From assembly GCA_036398775.1 (NCBI GenBank), contig DASWOJ010000370.1:1-36638 (forward strand): DNA of 36,638 bases. The letters are read 5' to 3'. The notes beneath the pieces are model-generated. The model ran no database searches and was not told the origin of the DNA. It saw nothing but the letters and a program-made list of their open reading frames with translations. Shown piece after piece: positions 33,847-36,638 of this stretch. The stretch is from DASWOJ01 sp036398775. GTDB lineage: Bacteria; Pseudomonadota; Alphaproteobacteria; Acetobacterales; Acetobacteraceae. Both the position numbers and the translations under genes were made by a program. Positions within the stretch are counted from its first letter, which is position 1. The number at the start of each line of letters is the position of its first letter.

Positions 33847-35129
33847 TGCTGGCTCCGGCGCAGACCCTCGCTGTGCGTCCCCGGGCCGGAGGTGCGGTCC
33901 GCTCCGTGCTGCCCTGGGTGCTGGCCGCGGCGCTGGCGCTGGCGCTGCCGCATGTCGTGCCCGGCGGCTTCGGGCTGTCGCTGCTCTGCCGCATGGGCAT
34001 CGCCATCGTGTTCGCCCTGTCGTTCAACATGCTGCTGGGGCAGGGGGGGATGCTGGACTTCGGCCATGCCGTGTTCCTCGGACTCGGCGGGTTCCTGGCG
34101 ATGCATGGCATGAAGCTGGCGGCGGACGGCTGGTGGCTGCCGCTGCCCCTGCTGCCGGTGGCGGGTGCCGCCGGGGGGCTGCTGGCCGCAATCGCCGCGG
34201 GCTGGATCGCCACGCGCCGGGCCGGGACGGCGTTCGCGATGATCACCCTGGGCGTGGCCGAGATGGTGGTCGCCATCGTGCTGCTGCTGCCCGGCGTGTT
34301 CGGCGGGGAGGAGGGGCTGTCCGGCGACCGGTCGGGCGGTCCGCCGGTGCTGGGCTGGGACTTCGGCACGCAGATGCAGGCGTATCACCTGATCGCCGCC
34401 TGGGCTTTGGGCTGCGCGCTGCTGATGTGGCTCTACACGCGCACCCCGCTGGGCCGCCTGGCCAACGCAGTGCGGGACAACGCGGAGCGGGTCAGCTTCC
34501 TGGGCTACAACCCGGCGCGGATACGCTGGCTGGTGTTCATGCTGAGCGGCCTGTTCGCGGGCGTCGCCGGCGGGCTTGCGGCGCTGAACGACGAGATCAT
34601 CACCTCGGGCAAATTAGGGGCCGGGGAGTCGAGCAGCGTGCTGCTGATGACCTTCATCGGCGGCATCGGCACCTTCTGGGGGCCGGTGCTGGGGGCGGTG
34701 CTGGTGACCTTCCTGGCGGTGGCGCTCAGCACCATCACCGATGCCTGGCAGCTTTACAGCGGATTGCTGTTCATCGCGATGGTGGTGTGGGCGCCGGGCG
34801 GGCTGTCCGGGATCATCCTGGCCCACCTGCCGCTGGCGCGGGCGGGGCGGTTGGGGCAGGTCGTGCCAGGCTACATGGCGTGCGTGCCGGGGGTCGTCTT
34901 GGCGCTGGCAGGGACGGTGGGGCTGGCGGAGCTGGCGTTCCGTCTGCAGGCCGTCCGCAACGGCGCGTCGCCGCGGCCGGTATTGGGCTTCGCGGCCGAC
35001 CCGGTCAGCATCCTGCCGTGGCTGCTGGCGTTGGCGCTGCTGGCGGCAGGGGCGCTGCTGCTGCGCCGGACCGCGCCGGCCGCCCGGGCGGCGTGGCAGG
35101 AGGCCAGCGTGGCCGCGGCGGCGCCATGA
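33846..35129 (+). CDS. livM: branched-chain amino-acid-type ABC transporter permease LivM with C-terminal extension
   Basis: The 427-residue permease contains the LivM core (about 20-325), with FALSFNMLLGQGGMLDFGHAVFLGLGGF, ITLGVAEMV and the loop FLGYNPARIRWLVFMLSGLFAGVAGG. LivM proteins are commonly about 320-360 residues. This one carries about 90 more, with two additional hydrophobic segments (near ACVPGVVLALAGTVGLAEL and ILPWLLALALLAAGALLL) and an Ala-rich end. The start at ATG 33846 overlaps the livH stop. The stop overlaps the livG start (ATGA), so the extension is within the coupled operon and is not a readthrough artefact. Confidence 0.9.
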   Translation: MLAPAQTLAVRPRAGGAVRSVLPWVLAAALALALPHVVPGGFGLSLLCRMGIAIVFALSFNMLLGQGGMLDFGHAVFLGLGGFLAMHGMKLAADGWWLPLPLLPVAGAAGGLLAAIAAGWIATRRAGTAFAMITLGVAEMVVAIVLLLPGVFGGEEGLSGDRSGGPPVLGWDFGTQMQAYHLIAAWALGCALLMWLYTRTPLGRLANAVRDNAERVSFLGYNPARIRWLVFMLSGLFAGVAGGLAALNDEIITSGKLGAGESSSVLLMTFIGGIGTFWGPVLGAVLVTFLAVALSTITDAWQLYSGLLFIAMVVWAPGGLSGIILAHLPLARAGRLGQVVPGYMACVPGVVLALAGTVGLAELAFRLQAVRNGASPRPVLGFAADPVSILPWLLALALLAAGALLLRRTAPAARAAWQEASVAAAAP

Positions 35130-35881
35130 CGGCCTTGCTGGTCAGCGGGCTGCACAAGGCGTTCGGCCCCACGCGGATCATCCAGGGGGTCGAGCTGTCG
35201 GTTGCCAAGGGCGAGCGCCATGCGGTGATCGGGCCGAACGGCGCCGGCAAGTCCACCCTGTTCCACCTCATCAGCGGGAGGCTGCGCGCGGACTCGGGAC
35301 AGGTGATGCTGGACGGCGCCGACATCACCGGGCTGCCGCCGTATGCCATCTTCAACCGCGGCCTGGCGCGCTCGTTCCAGGTGACGAGCCTGTTCCCCCG
35401 GCTGTCGGTGTTCGAGAACCTGCGTGCCGCAGCGATGCGCGCGGGAGGCTGCGGCCTGGCATTCTGGCGGCGGCTGGACGGCTATGCCCCGCTGCGGCAG
35501 CGGGCGGAGGAGCTGCTGCATGGGCTAGGGCTGGAGCGGCGCCGGGACACCCTGGCCGGCAACCTCGCCTACGCCGAGCAGCGCGCGCTGGAGATCGGCG
35601 TGACGGTGGCCGGCGGGGCGCATACGATCCTGCTGGACGAACCCACCGCCGGCATGAGCCGGGCGGAGACGGAGCGCGCCGTGGCGTTGATCCGCCGGGT
35701 GACCGAGGGCCGGACCCTGGTGATGATCGAGCACGACCTGGGCGTCGTGTTCGGCCTGGCCGACCGCATCTCGGTGCTGGCGGAGGGCAGGGTGATCGCG
35801 TCGGGCCTGCCTGACGAGGTCCGCGGCAATGCGGCCGTCCGCACGGCTTATCTAGGCGCCGCGGCGGAGACGTTGGCGTGA
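35126..35881 (+). CDS. livG: branched-chain amino-acid-type ABC transporter ATP-binding protein LivG
   Basis: The 251-residue ATPase has Walker A GPNGAGKST (about 37-45), Q-loop in LARSFQVTSLF, Walker B TILLDEP and H-loop IEHDLGVV. The signature motif is the relaxed LAYAEQR form usual for LivG proteins in place of LSGGQ. Start ATG 35126 overlaps the livM stop by four bases. The following livF gene is 211 bp away across a repeat unit, unlike the coupled livH-livM-livG genes. Confidence 0.94.
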   Translation: MTALLVSGLHKAFGPTRIIQGVELSVAKGERHAVIGPNGAGKSTLFHLISGRLRADSGQVMLDGADITGLPPYAIFNRGLARSFQVTSLFPRLSVFENLRAAAMRAGGCGLAFWRRLDGYAPLRQRAEELLHGLGLERRRDTLAGNLAYAEQRALEIGVTVAGGAHTILLDEPTAGMSRAETERAVALIRRVTEGRTLVMIEHDLGVVFGLADRISVLAEGRVIASGLPDEVRGNAAVRTAYLGAAAETLA

Positions 35882-35901
35882 TGGCCGGGTGCTTGCCGCT
35901 G

Positions 35902-36048
35902 CTCCCTCTCCCTCCGGGAGAGGGTTGGGGTGAGGGGGTCTTGGCCGCGGCGCGGCGACCGCACGCGCCGGACGACCGCAGCCCGCCGTACCTGAGGGCG
36001 GCGCTTGCCCGCCCCCTCACCCCGGCTCTCTCCCGTAGGGAGAGGGGG
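35902..36048 (+). repeat. ~150-bp dispersed palindromic repeat, copy C
   Basis: The left arm (35902-35938, including CCCTCTCCCTCCGGGAGAGG, a 9-bp perfect stem with a 3-base loop) faces a reverse-complement right arm (36011-36048). The interior begins GGTCTTGGCCGCGGCGCGGC, homologous to copies A and B. The unit occupies most of the gap between livG and livF. Confidence 0.8.
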
Positions 36049-36092
36049 CAGAAACCAATCTCGGGTTGTGAAGCCTCTAGTCAGGCTGCTCC

Positions 36093-36638
36093 ATGCTGAG
36101 CGTGCGCAACCTGCAAGCCTGGTATGGCAAGAGCCAGGTCCTGCGCGGCGTCAACCTGGAGGTTGGGAAGGGCGAGATCGTGGCTCTGCTCGGGCGCAAC
36201 GGCGCCGGGCGCAGCACGACGCTGAAGGCGATCATGGGCGGCGTGGTCCGCGACGGCGAGATCCGGTTCGGCGGCGCCGAGATCGGCCGCCTGCCGCCGC
36301 ACAAGGTCGCGCGGCTCGGCCTGGGCTACGTGCCGGAGGACCGCTCGATCTTCCCGGACCTGACCACCGCGCAGAACCTCATCCTGGGCGAGAAGCCCGG
36401 CCCCGGCGGCGCCTTCGCCCTGGCCGACGCCTACGCCCTGTTCCCCCGCCTGCAGGAGCGCGCCGTGGCCCCGGCCGGCGCGCTGTCCGGCGGGGAGCAG
36501 CAGATGCTCGCCATCTGCCGGACGCTGATGGGCAGCCCGGCGCTGCTGATGGTGGACGAACCGACCGAGGGCCTGGCGCCCATGATGGTCCAGCGCGTGC
36601 GCGAGCTGCTGCAGGCCATCGCCGCCCGCGGCACCACC
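36093..36638 (+). CDS. livF: branched-chain amino-acid-type ABC transporter ATP-binding protein LivF (3' part missing)
   Basis: The first 182 residues are present from ATG 36093; the gene runs off the right edge. The family opening is LSVRNLQAWYGKSQVLRGVNLEV. Further motifs are the Q-loop region YVPEDRSIFPDLT, the signature LSGGEQQ and Walker B ALLMVDEPTEGL. Walker A reads GRNGAGRST: the invariant lysine is replaced by arginine (residue 40). A Lys-to-Arg change usually weakens ATP binding or hydrolysis; whether LivF still works with LivG here is unknown. No strong ribosome-binding sequence is seen in front, and a repeat unit separates it from livG. Confidence 0.92.
   Translation, partial: MLSVRNLQAWYGKSQVLRGVNLEVGKGEIVALLGRNGAGRSTTLKAIMGGVVRDGEIRFGGAEIGRLPPHKVARLGLGYVPEDRSIFPDLTTAQNLILGEKPGPGGAFALADAYALFPRLQERAVAPAGALSGGEQQMLAICRTLMGSPALLMVDEPTEGLAPMMVQRVRELLQAIAARGTT

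Noticed and set aside
7776..36048. CRISPR array
   Set aside because: The recurring sequences are inverted, about 150 bp long and kilobases apart, with no regularly spaced short direct repeats or cas genes.

Overview
This GC-rich window has long shadow reading frames, tightly overlapping ATGA, GTGA and TGATG gene junctions, and the gene order miaB-phoH-ybeY-corC. It also carries Liv-type ABC genes and SPFH/NfeD, GMC and PHB-esterase genes. Together these suggest an alphaproteobacterium, most likely of the Rhodospirillales/Acetobacteraceae type. The taxonomy is inferred from gene content and style, not from a marker gene. No rRNA, tRNA, CRISPR array, integrase or transposase gene was seen.

Layout. 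Positions 1-6726 (minus strand) hold a truncated S10 serine carboxypeptidase-like gene, with a possible 55-aa coupled ORF upstream of it, and the envelope pair tamA-tamB. Positions 6840-11870 (plus) hold plsC, a ~150-bp repeat unit, then miaB-phoH-ybeY-corC, a housekeeping RNA-modification/ribosome-maturation operon whose genes all overlap. Positions 11996-17159 (plus) hold a six-gene unit: a small Cys/His-rich protein (DUF2946-like), a FecB/FecC/FecE-type ABC importer, a second DUF2946-like protein, a PCu(A)C copper chaperone with an unusual N-terminal extension, and a Sco protein. The unit closes with a perfect 12-bp hairpin. I read it as a copper-linked chelate uptake and delivery locus, and it is the most interesting system in the window.

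Positions 17160-20728 are lower-quality territory: a truncated and frameshifted APC permease, an intact GMC oxidoreductase on the minus strand, and a 612-bp gap with a possible decayed cytochrome c. Positions 20729-25018 (plus) hold serA, a DUF3857/transglutaminase-like exported protein and an alpha/beta-hydrolase lipoprotein. On the minus strand an SPFH (slipin)-NfeD pair converges on the lipoprotein. Then come a sulfotransferase-like gene (plus), a PHB-depolymerase-family esterase (minus) and a nitronate monooxygenase (minus).

Positions 30605-31293 hold a Phd/YefM-VapC-type toxin-antitoxin module. Its promoter is followed directly by three regularly spaced alternating half-sites. Positions 31396-36638 hold a branched-chain amino-acid-type ABC importer (substrate-binding protein, LivH, LivM, LivG, partial LivF). 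It is interrupted at two places by the same ~150-bp palindromic repeat family that occurs between plsC and miaB. The LivF ATPase has arginine in place of the Walker A lysine.
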